A DNA stretch of 43,935 nt from JAFGJQ01 sp964586145 (GTDB lineage Bacteria > Planctomycetota > Phycisphaerae > UBA1845), in NCBI GenBank assembly GCA_964586145.1, contig CAZPHH010000038.1, forward strand, positions 1 to 43,935. The letters run 5' to 3'. A program made the position numbers and the translations under genes. The number at the start of each line of letters is the position of its first letter. Within the stretch, counting starts at the first letter, position 1. Shown in pieces: positions 32,492-40,447 of this stretch. The notes beneath the pieces were generated by a model. That model was not told the DNA's origin, did no database searches, and was given only the letters and a program-made list of their open reading frames with translations.

Positions 32492-34054
32492 TCAGGCCCG
32501 CGGACCGGTTCGGGCGAACTGCCGACGAACCAGTCGCGCAACTGTCAGGGTCCCGAAGAGCAATACCAGATTGACCATACCCAGGATTCCGCAGGTGCTG
32601 CGTCGACCACCGCCTCCGCCTCCACCGCTGGACACGGGGCAGCCGCGGGAATCGACCTGGACCGAGGGGCTGGTTCCCGGACATTCGTCGTCACAGTTGT
32701 TCACGCCGTCGCCGTCGTCATCAAGCTGGCTGCAGGAGCAGCCGTTGGCGTCGACCTCCTCGCCGACCGGCGTGTCCGGGCAGAGGTCGTCGCAGTCGTT
32801 GACACCATCCCCGTCCTCGTCCCGCTGGCTGCAGGAGCAGCCGTTTTCATCTGCGGGTTCGCCCGCCGGCGTATCGGGGCACTGATCGATTTCGTCAGGA
32901 ATTCCATCGCCGTCGCCGTCCTCAGCGACCGGGCAGCCGTTCTCGCGCACCTCCACGCCCGGTGGCGTGTTGGGACATTCATCGTCGCAGTCGTTTACCC
33001 CATCTCCATCCGTGTCTCGCTGACTGCACGAGCAGCCCCGGGCGTCCACTTCTTCTCCGGCGGGTGTGCCCGGACACTCGTCATCCACGTTGGGCACGCC
33101 GTCCTCGTCGTCGTCTTCCTGCGCCTGTGTGACGGTGCAACCAAACTCGTCCACCGTTGCGCCCGGGGGGGTGCCGGGGCAGCGGTCCAGACTGTTGGGC
33201 ACGCCATCCTGGTCATCGTCGGCGTCCCCGCCGTTTCCGCCTCCTCCTCCGCCTCCCCCTCCGCCTCCGCCCCCGCCGCCTCCCCCGCCGTTCGTGGCCT
33301 CTCGCTCGAAGGCCAGGCCGCTGATGCTCGACACGCCATGGTCGCCGATCAGGCTCGCGGCCCCGGTGGACAGGTTGATCGTGTACAACGATTCGCCGTC
33401 ACTCGCGAACGCGACCCCGTCGGCATCGATGTCCAGCCCACCAAGACCGGTCTCACTGTCCGTGCCGGTCGGCCCGATGGTTGTGGCTGCCCCCGTGGTG
33501 GTGTTGATCCGGACCAACTGGTCCGGCTTCGCGCCGGTTTCATCGTCGGCCATCGCAATGCCGTAGAGCACGCCCGCTGCGGAGAACGCCAGTCCTGACA
33601 CGTCCCGGCCCGGGACCCCCATCTGGCCCACCACCGTGCCCGTGCCGGTCGACGGCTCGATGCGCAGGAGCGTGTCGTCGCCGAAGCTGTCGGTTCCGTA
33701 GAACACGCGGCCGACGGGGTCGAAGGCCAGTCCGCCCTCGAACACCTCGACGCCGATCGGCCCCACGAGCGTGGCGGCGCCCGACGTCACGTTGATCGTA
33801 TACAGCCCTCCGGCCGGCGTGACGCCCGAATAGCCGTAGAGCGTTCCCGTATCGTCAAACGAGATGCCCGCCATCCGCCCTGCGCCCAGGGTGCCGATCT
33901 CGGTGGCCGCCCCCGTGGTCGTATCCACGCGGTAGAGCCGTCCGTTGGTCTCATCGCCCGAGACCGCATAGAGCGTCTGGCCCAGGGCCGCAGATGCCAG
34001 GAAAAGCCATCCCACACAAATCCCCAGAGCCGCACTGTTTCTTGTCACGATCAT
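32492..34054 (-). CDS. Exported beta-propeller protein with thrombospondin type 3 repeats and Cys-Gly C-terminal anchor
   Basis: 520 residues, GGGAGG upstream of the ATG. Signal peptide to ~ALG; residues ~28-250 form YncE/DUF4394-like propeller blades (VDTTTGAATEIGTLG-type units repeated). An 18-Gly linker follows, then six calcium-binding thrombospondin type 3 units (DxDxDGVxNxxDxCPGTPxG). The end is GGGGGGGRRSTCGILGM, a hydrophobic helix and RLVRRQ: a Gly-rich spacer, a Cys-Gly pair, a membrane segment and a basic tail, analogous to MYXO-CTERM/GlyGly-CTERM sorting tags but not matching PEP-CTERM. Ca2+-stabilised cell-surface protein. Confidence 0.85.
   Translation of the reverse strand: MIVTRNSAALGICVGWLFLASAALGQTLYAVSGDETNGRLYRVDTTTGAATEIGTLGAGRMAGISFDDTGTLYGYSGVTPAGGLYTINVTSGAATLVGPIGVEVFEGGLAFDPVGRVFYGTDSFGDDTLLRIEPSTGTGTVVGQMGVPGRDVSGLAFSAAGVLYGIAMADDETGAKPDQLVRINTTTGAATTIGPTGTDSETGLGGLDIDADGVAFASDGESLYTINLSTGAASLIGDHGVSSISGLAFEREATNGGGGGGGGGGGGGGGGGGNGGDADDDQDGVPNSLDRCPGTPPGATVDEFGCTVTQAQEDDDEDGVPNVDDECPGTPAGEEVDARGCSCSQRDTDGDGVNDCDDECPNTPPGVEVRENGCPVAEDGDGDGIPDEIDQCPDTPAGEPADENGCSCSQRDEDGDGVNDCDDLCPDTPVGEEVDANGCSCSQLDDDGDGVNNCDDECPGTSPSVQVDSRGCPVSSGGGGGGGRRSTCGILGMVNLVLLFGTLTVARLVRRQFARTGPRA
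33236..33289 (-). repeat. Poly-glycine codon tract (18 consecutive Gly codons)
   Basis: A pure run of GGN codons bounded by Asn codons links the propeller and thrombospondin-3 domains. Codons are mixed GGC/GGA/GGG, so it is not a simple trinucleotide microsatellite, but it is prone to length change. Confidence 0.7.
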
Positions 34055-34218
34055 CCTCCCAAGCTGCCGAAGGCGCCCCCCTGTCTCCCAACCCCGGGCG
34101 GGATTGGCCCCGTCCCTCCTATTTCCGGCTGCCCGGCCGCTTCCTCTGCACGGCTGCGTACGCGCCATCCAGTCTGCGTATGCGAATTGCAGCACCGCTT
34201 TGCGCCAACCGTTGGGGA

Positions 34219-34247
34219 ATAGTAGGACCCACCATGAGTACAGTCAA
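34219..34247 (-). promoter_or_regulatory. Promoter of the thrombospondin-3 gene, -35 overlapping the TPR-gene stop codon
   Basis: Minus strand TTGACT (34242-34247), 17-nt spacer, TACTAT (34219-34224). The TGA inside TTGACT is the stop codon (34244-34246) of the TPR gene. Leader ~155 nt. Confidence 0.6.
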
Positions 34248-37200
34248 TCGGCCGGCACGTGCGGGTCACCCGGGTCGGGCACCTGCCCCACGCCCGCGGA
34301 ATCCATCAGTCTGGCCACCTCCTCACGTTCTTCGGCTGTCAGGACGCCTTCTCGTTCGTCAATCGCGTGTGCGTCCAGCAATTGGAGCCGGGCGGCTGGC
34401 CCATCGCCGAGTTGCAGGTGCGCCTGGGCCAGATGAATCCGGGTTCGCGCCTGTGTGCCGGCCGGCGCCCCCGTGGCCCGCGTGCTTGCCTCCAGCGTCT
34501 GTATGGCGTCGGCGGTTCGGCCGATTCGCAGAAGGAGGACGCCGCGGGTGTCGAGGAGGTGGGGGTCGGCCGGGTAGCGGGCCAATCCCCGGTCGGCGAG
34601 TTCCAGCCCCTCGTCCGCCATGCCACGATCCACCCCCAGCAGCCACGCAAGATCGTTGAGGGTCTGGCGGTGGTACGGTTCCAGGCGCAGCACCTGTCGG
34701 AATGCCTCTTCCGCCGCGGCGGTGTCGCCGGTGTGACGGAGGGTCAGGCCCAGCGCGCGAAATGCGGTTGCCTGATCCGGCGCCTGGGCCGTCAGTTGCT
34801 TCAGGATGTCCACAGCGGATTCTGCGTGGCGGTGATCCGGTGCGGCGGCGAGCATGAGGGCCGCCTCGGCCAGCGCACTGACGTCGCGGGGGTGGCGTTC
34901 CCCGTGAAGCCTGAGGTTGGCCAGCACTTCATCAAACCTTCCCATCGAGGCCAGCAGCCGCTGTCGGGCGAGGAATACGCTGGTCTGTTCCGGGGCGCGT
35001 TGCTCTGCCTCGTGCAGGGCGGATTCGGCCTTTGCGGCATCACCGAGGAGACGGTACAGGTCGGCGAGCATCACCAGGGTGCCCGGTCCGCAGGCCGCCG
35101 GCTGTGTCTGCCGGATCGTCTCCAGACGCTTAATGGCCTCCGGGAGTCTGCCGCGGGCAACGAGGATCTGCGCCTCGATCTGGCGGGACGCCTCATGGGC
35201 GGGGGCCAGCGCCAATGCTTCCTGCGTGAAGTGTTCCGACCGGTCCAGGTCGCCCTCGGCGAGGGCCAGACGGGCCATCAGGCTTCGCGCGGCGACGTTC
35301 TGAGGATCGAGTCGAAGGATGGGCCCCACCATGTCCCGGGCCGTGGCCGGGTTGCCGCGATCGGCCTCGATCCAGGCGCCGGCCACGAGCAATTCCGTAC
35401 ATCGGGGGCGTGCGCCCAAGGCTCGGGTGAACCTCTCCCTGGCCTGGGGATAGTCGGCCCGTTGCCGGGCGAGCTCGATCATCGCCAGATGCGCGCCCAC
35501 GTGATAGGCGTCTTTGGTCAGGATGCGCTGGTAGAGGCTTTCGGCTTCCTCCGTCGCTTCCTCCGTGCCTTTGGCCGCCAGCCGCTGGGCCTGGAACATG
35601 AGAAGATCCATGTCGTCCGGCGCCTGCGCCATGGCCTCGGCCAGCATGGCGTCTCCTTCCTCGCGGGCGGACGCCTGGGGATCGAAGAGCAATGCCTGGA
35701 TCAGCAGCTTGCGGAGACCGACGTCCTGGGGCGCCTGCTGGAGGCCCGCCCGCCAGGCGGCCACGGCTTGGTCCTGGCGCCCCAGGCTCGCGTGGAAGCG
35801 ACCCAGCGCCGCGTATCCCGCAGCTTGCATGCCGGGCAGGTTGCACAGCGTGCGATAGTCGGATTCGGCCGCCTCCAGGTCTCCTCGGGCGACCCGGAAT
35901 CCGGCGCGAAGCTCGTACGCGGCGAAATCGTTTCGTTGGGCGACCTGCTGATCAAGGAGGGCCTGGACCTCATTGAGCCGTCCGGCCGCGAACAGAATCT
36001 GGGCGCGGCTGCGCACCGTGGCGAACAGAGCGGGGTCGAGCGTCTCGGCCCGATCCAGCAGCCGGAGGGCTTCGTCGACGTCACCGCGAACCGCGTAGAC
36101 CAGTCGTGCCTGGAAGGCGTAGTTCGGCGCGTGCTCCGGCTCACGTTCGATCCGACGCTGAACCTCGCGGATGGCCGCTTCATGTGCGCCGAGCCCGACG
36201 GTGACCGCCAGGCGCTGGTCATCGAGGATGCGAAGGTCGGCCGGCAACCGGCGCAGGACCGTCTCCGCCTCGGGGTATCGCTGTTGTTGCTGCAGAAGCT
36301 GGACCAGGCGGGCGACGACGTCCACGTTGGCCGACGTCATGTCCACGGCGCGGCGATACAACGCTTCGGCTTCGCCGGCCTCGCCGAGACGTTCATACAA
36401 CTCGCCCAGCAGGAGCACGGGGGGCGCCCAGGTGGGATCGGTCCGGACGCACTCGGACAGCAATTGGCGGATTTCCGCGGATTGCGCCTGCCAGTCGGGC
36501 GCTTCCATGGACAGGCTCGCGTGTTCCAGCCGCCACTGTACGCCCTGATCGCCTTCAATCGCACGGAGTTGTTCGAGCACGGCCCTGGCGTGCTCCGCGT
36601 CCGCCCGAACGGAGGGGAACTGCAGGAGCTCCAGGCGGAAGTACGCGTCCCGGGGGTACGCGTCACACAAGGATTCCAGAATCGCCTGTCCGGCGTCGGG
36701 GTCCCCGTGTTCGCGCTGGAGGCGGGCCAGGGCCAGTTGAAGCTCAACCCGGTCCGCGTCGGGCAGGGCGGCGGCGGCGGCCTGGAGGGTCTGGATCGCT
36801 TCTTCCGGCGTTCCTTCCGAGACCTGCAGCTCTGCCAGCAGCAAGCGGGGAAGGGCCGAGTCCGGGGTGAGCTCGATCACGCGGCGGCACGCTTCGATGG
36901 CCTTGTCGCTCCGGCCGGCCTGTTGGTGGACTCGAGCGAGCTCGAGTCCCGCGAGCTCCGCGCTGGGGCAGTGCTCGATCGCCTCCTCCAACAGGGTGAC
37001 GGCCGCATCCGGCTTGCCGGTCAGGGCGGCGATGCGGGACAACAGGACGCGGATGCCGACGTGCGTCGGAGACTCCTCGCGCAGCGCCTGGAGTTCCCGT
37101 TCCAGGAGTTCCAGTTCGCCAGCGGCGCCCCCGGCGGGTCTCCAGGTCTGAAGCTGCGCCTCGATGCGCAGCAGACAGGCTCGCAGGTCGTCCGGTCGAA

Positions 37201-38614
37201 GCTGCTGTGCCATGCGAGCATACTTCAGCGCCTCGGCGGGTTCGCGATTGAGGTGTGCCCGGGTGAGGTAGATGACGCTGGGGTAGTCGTGGGGCGCCAT
37301 CGTCAGCACCTGTCGTCGCGCGTCGATCGCGCGGGTTTGCTGTCCCGTGGCGTCGTAGGCCTCGGCCAGATGGCGCCAGGCCGACTCGTCCCGGGGGTTG
37401 CGAGTGGTCAGCAATTCGAGTTCGGCAATGGCGTCGTACAGGCGGCCCTCTGCGCGGGCGATCGCCGCGCGGAGGTGCGTGGCGCCCGCATCGGTGGCGC
37501 CGCTTCCCGCCGGTCCCGCCAGCGCTCTCGCGTAGTCCTCCGCTCCGCGCCGCGCCTCGTGCAAACGGTTTGCGGCCAGGTACAGGTCGACCGCGGTCGG
37601 CAGGAACACCACGCGGTGGGGATCGCTGAGCGAGGCCAGGGCCTCATCGGCCAGTGCCGCGCCGCGATCCCGGGCCTGGGTGCGCAGGAGAACGTCGCCC
37701 ATCAACGTATACCACGCCAGCCAGAGGTCGGCCGGGTTCTGTTCCAGGACGTTGGGAATGCCTTCGTTGCGCAGGGCGGCAAGCTGACGCTCGGCGCGGC
37801 CGGGCTCTCCGAGCCGAAGCCACTCTTCGGCGAGAACCAGCGGAGTGGTGACCCGAGCGGCGGGGCGTGCGTCAGCCGCCTCCAGATCCTGTCGTGCGGC
37901 CGATTCATCGTGATGAACGGTCCGCAGCAGGCGTGCCCGGTGGGCCCAGACATCCGCGACGTCGGGTTGGTGCTCCAAGGCGCGGCCGAGCCATTCCAGC
38001 GCGGACGTCCGTCCCTCGGGTGCATCCGTCGCCAGCGCCAGATCGCTGAGGAGAATCCAGGCCTCGACCTGGTCGGGAACCTTGTCCACCAGTTCGGTCA
38101 GTGCGGCTGTGGCTTCCTCTCGTTTCCGTTGAGCCGCCCGCGACTTGCCCAGCCAGAGCAGGGCGTCCGCATCGTCCGGCGCGACGGCGAGCCGGTTCCG
38201 GCACACCATTGCGGCTTCGGAGAAATTCCGGACGCGGAAGCACAGGCGGGCCAGACGGGCGCTGAAGACCTTGTTCCCGCGCTGCATCCGCAGCAGGCGC
38301 CGATACGCACTGATGGCGTCTCCGAGATGGGCCGGCTCGGGCGGTTGCACCTTCAGGTTGGCGTCGGCAAACCGGCTCAGGATGTCCGGATCATCCGGAT
38401 ACCGGACAAGATAGTGCCGAAGATGACGGCAGGCCGTCGCGTATTCACCCGCCTCCAGCGCCGCCAGTCCCTCGCGAAGGGCACGATCAGCCACCACCCT
38501 CTTGCGGACCTTGTACCAGGCGGCTCCCCCGCCGCCGACCAGCGCCAGAATTGTCACCAGGATGATGACGACACGGACATTGACGGCCCCTGGCAGTGCA
38601 TGCGTGTGTTTCAT
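34244..38614 (-). CDS. Giant membrane-anchored TPR protein
   Basis: 1456 residues. Short cytoplasmic start, one membrane helix (~13-31, VVIILVTILALVGGGGAAWY), then tetratricopeptide repeats almost to the end (units such as ALLWLGKSRAAQRKREEATAAL, LARVHQQAGRSDKAIEACRR, AYAALGRFHASLGRQDQAVAAW, AFRALGLTLRHTGDTAAAEEAFRQ): roughly 35-40 repeats. No catalytic domain. Length exceeds PrsT-type PEP-CTERM-system TPR proteins (~900 aa), but the architecture and a neighbouring PEP-CTERM gene make a role in exopolysaccharide/protein export conceivable (inference). GAGG lies before the ATG. The opposite strand is also open over this gene, a codon-bias effect. Confidence 0.9.
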   Translation of the reverse strand: MKHTHALPGAVNVRVVIILVTILALVGGGGAAWYKVRKRVVADRALREGLAALEAGEYATACRHLRHYLVRYPDDPDILSRFADANLKVQPPEPAHLGDAISAYRRLLRMQRGNKVFSARLARLCFRVRNFSEAAMVCRNRLAVAPDDADALLWLGKSRAAQRKREEATAALTELVDKVPDQVEAWILLSDLALATDAPEGRTSALEWLGRALEHQPDVADVWAHRARLLRTVHHDESAARQDLEAADARPAARVTTPLVLAEEWLRLGEPGRAERQLAALRNEGIPNVLEQNPADLWLAWYTLMGDVLLRTQARDRGAALADEALASLSDPHRVVFLPTAVDLYLAANRLHEARRGAEDYARALAGPAGSGATDAGATHLRAAIARAEGRLYDAIAELELLTTRNPRDESAWRHLAEAYDATGQQTRAIDARRQVLTMAPHDYPSVIYLTRAHLNREPAEALKYARMAQQLRPDDLRACLLRIEAQLQTWRPAGGAAGELELLERELQALREESPTHVGIRVLLSRIAALTGKPDAAVTLLEEAIEHCPSAELAGLELARVHQQAGRSDKAIEACRRVIELTPDSALPRLLLAELQVSEGTPEEAIQTLQAAAAALPDADRVELQLALARLQREHGDPDAGQAILESLCDAYPRDAYFRLELLQFPSVRADAEHARAVLEQLRAIEGDQGVQWRLEHASLSMEAPDWQAQSAEIRQLLSECVRTDPTWAPPVLLLGELYERLGEAGEAEALYRRAVDMTSANVDVVARLVQLLQQQQRYPEAETVLRRLPADLRILDDQRLAVTVGLGAHEAAIREVQRRIEREPEHAPNYAFQARLVYAVRGDVDEALRLLDRAETLDPALFATVRSRAQILFAAGRLNEVQALLDQQVAQRNDFAAYELRAGFRVARGDLEAAESDYRTLCNLPGMQAAGYAALGRFHASLGRQDQAVAAWRAGLQQAPQDVGLRKLLIQALLFDPQASAREEGDAMLAEAMAQAPDDMDLLMFQAQRLAAKGTEEATEEAESLYQRILTKDAYHVGAHLAMIELARQRADYPQARERFTRALGARPRCTELLVAGAWIEADRGNPATARDMVGPILRLDPQNVAARSLMARLALAEGDLDRSEHFTQEALALAPAHEASRQIEAQILVARGRLPEAIKRLETIRQTQPAACGPGTLVMLADLYRLLGDAAKAESALHEAEQRAPEQTSVFLARQRLLASMGRFDEVLANLRLHGERHPRDVSALAEAALMLAAAPDHRHAESAVDILKQLTAQAPDQATAFRALGLTLRHTGDTAAAEEAFRQVLRLEPYHRQTLNDLAWLLGVDRGMADEGLELADRGLARYPADPHLLDTRGVLLLRIGRTADAIQTLEASTRATGAPAGTQARTRIHLAQAHLQLGDGPAARLQLLDAHAIDEREGVLTAEEREEVARLMDSAGVGQVPDPGDPHVPAD

Positions 38615-38682
38615 CGGAGCGCCTCTGGGGCGACGGGTTTCGCGGGCAGACCGATTGCCGCATCGGTCCGCCGAGGCGATCC

Positions 38683-38710
38683 ATCATACGCGGGGCGACA
38701 TCCACGGCAA
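38683..38710 (-). promoter_or_regulatory. Candidate promoter of the TPR gene
   Basis: Minus strand TTGCCG (38705-38710), 16-nt spacer, TATGAT (38683-38688), ~70 nt before the ATG at 38614. Confidence 0.45.
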
Positions 38711-38756
38711 TGTTGCGATCGCGCCGTTGGGTTTCTCGGTTGCCCGGATCGCGCAC

Positions 38757-38790
38757 AAGAAAAGGCCCGCCGATACGCGCGGCGGGCCTT
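38757..38790 (-). terminator. Intrinsic terminator after the PEP-CTERM gene
   Basis: AAGGCCCGCCG and CGGCGGGCCTT form a perfect 11-bp stem with a 7-nt loop. On the minus strand TTTTCTTG continues from the stem, as expected for a rho-independent terminator separating this gene from the TPR gene. Confidence 0.75.
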
Positions 38791-38815
38791 CGATTGTCTG
38801 GACGTATGTCTTGGG

Positions 38816-39544
38816 CTACGCAAGCCAGCGGCGCCCGATTCCGACCATCGCGAGCCCGATCCCGCCCAGCAGCAGCGCGGCCGGCGCGGGAATCGCCTGG
38901 ATCTCCACCACCAGGTCGTTGAAGTCGCGGAGTCCGGGAATGGACGAGTCTTCCCAGAACAACAGCCAACTGAGCTGTCCACCCGGACCCTCCACGCGGT
39001 ACGTCACGAGGTGGTCGAGGTCAAACGGGTTATCGGTGGCCACCGATGTTTGCAGATTCCGCTGTCCGCTGAACAACCCCCCCCGGCGGGCCAACGTCCA
39101 CGTCTGGTCGGCGAGATCGACGGTGAACGAGCCGGACGCGTTGTATCCGAGGCCCTGTGTTTCAAACCCCTTCTGGAACCCGGCCTCCGCGCCGTTGCCA
39201 GCCATCAGGCCGAACTGCTGGCGGCTGGCCGAGAATACGGCCGTTGCGGTGGCCCGAGTGTTTCCGCCCGTGAAGAGCTCGTCGGCTCCGGGGAGCGATC
39301 CGTCCCGGAAGTCCACCACGCCGCCGGAGCCGAAGTCGTGCAGACGCGTCACCGAGACGCCGTTGGCGCCCACGAAGTTCAGACCGCTCGCGGAGAACGA
39401 CGTTCCGTAGAGGTGACTGAGAACCTGCTGGTGACTCGGCTCACCGAGCAGGGGGGGCTGGATCGGGGTATAGTCCCCCCACGCTGAAGCGGCGAAACCC
39501 CCAGCCGCCACCACCACCACCAATCCCACTCCAAGTTTTTTCAC
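38816..39544 (-). CDS. PEP-CTERM exported protein, function unknown
   Basis: 242 residues from GTG 39544 with GGAGG 7 nt upstream. Signal peptide (KKLGVGLVVVVAAGGFAASAWG). The body carries GVSVTRLHDFGSGGVVDFRDGSLPGADELFTGG and EGPGGQLSWLLFWEDSSIPGLRDFNDLVVEI; the last resembles the DUF4114-like segment of many PEP-CTERM proteins (xxDFNDxVxE). The C-terminus IPAPAALLLGGIGLAMVGIGRRW is a PEP-CTERM variant (PAPAA in place of PEPAT/S) with membrane helix and basic tail. Likely exosortase substrate anchored at the surface. Confidence 0.85.
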   Translation of the reverse strand: MKKLGVGLVVVVAAGGFAASAWGDYTPIQPPLLGEPSHQQVLSHLYGTSFSASGLNFVGANGVSVTRLHDFGSGGVVDFRDGSLPGADELFTGGNTRATATAVFSASRQQFGLMAGNGAEAGFQKGFETQGLGYNASGSFTVDLADQTWTLARRGGLFSGQRNLQTSVATDNPFDLDHLVTYRVEGPGGQLSWLLFWEDSSIPGLRDFNDLVVEIQAIPAPAALLLGGIGLAMVGIGRRWLA

Positions 39545-40447
39545 GTCTCTGCCTCCAATTGTACAAGGCGTTTCTGGACAGAATGCCGTTCTCTCTGTCT
39601 TCCGTGCATCCTTCCCGCCTGCTCGGACATCCAGCGCCCGCCCCATCGGCGCCTTCACGAAACGCGCACGCATTGACGAACCGACACAGCGACTCGACAG
39701 GCCTGCGCTTCAGGTTCCCTCAGAACGGTGCTTACCCCAAAAGATGCCGTCTCCGCCCAACATGTTGATTCTACGCTGTCCCCAAAGGGACTTCCAGCGA
39801 ATTCGATTCTTGCTGATATCCTTATCGTTGAAGGGGATTGAAGTGCCGCTGGATAGAGATGGTCCCGCCGATGTCCAGTCAGGGGATTATCGAGACCTCC
39901 GTCTCGGGCACCACCTCGACGAGAAGCGGTTTATCTTCCTTTCATATAAGGGGTTATGCGTTTGTTCCCCGATCCGAGCGGTGGTGGACATCGCTGGCCG
40001 GCGTCCGACGAGACGGGGCGCCCCGCTGTCCTTCCTGACGTTCCTTGACGCAGAAGTGGGGATTGTCTGGGCCGTCGGTGGATTGGCCGAGCGTGGGGTC
40101 ACGAGGCTCTGTGCCGGTTCCGGGCGATGCGCGATCGGCTTGGGCTGCTTGAATTCCACGTGGGCGAAGGATAGCTTCAGGAATGGGGATGAGTGGGATC
40201 GGCCAGAGTCGGTCCTTCACGCCGGGTTGCACAGGGCGCTACCCACGAGACGTACAGCCGGACGAGATGGCCGGCTCCGTCCACGGCAACCCTGCCCGCC
40301 TTCCGCAATCGGCCGCCAAGTCACGCCTGGCTAGGGCCTGGCGAGCCGGGGTGTCAATACGCAGCCAAGACGTGCGGTCCATCGCGGCGCCCGCCCGATG
40401 GCGCGGGTTGTCTGCGGGTGCGGTGTGCTTCACGGGAGGAGCGAACC
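39545..40447. other. ~900-bp intergenic region
   Basis: No gene I can support. A plus-strand frame at 39744-40334 starts plausibly (hydrophobic, LLISLSLKGIEVPLD) but becomes Arg/Pro/Cys-rich without domain features, so it is probably chance. Locally lower GC (39740-39960) than the surroundings may mark a regulatory or foreign stretch. GGGAGGA at 40434-40440 is the Shine-Dalgarno for the next gene. Confidence 0.4.

Noticed and set aside
34259..39487. A 1742-codon open frame on the plus strand
   Set aside because: It is antisense to the TPR gene and continues through the PEP-CTERM gene. Its translation has no domain logic and follows from the GC-rich third positions of the real genes.
39744..40334. 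196-codon plus-strand frame in the intergenic region
   Set aside because: No Shine-Dalgarno, a composition shift to Arg/Pro/Cys in the second half and no domain features.
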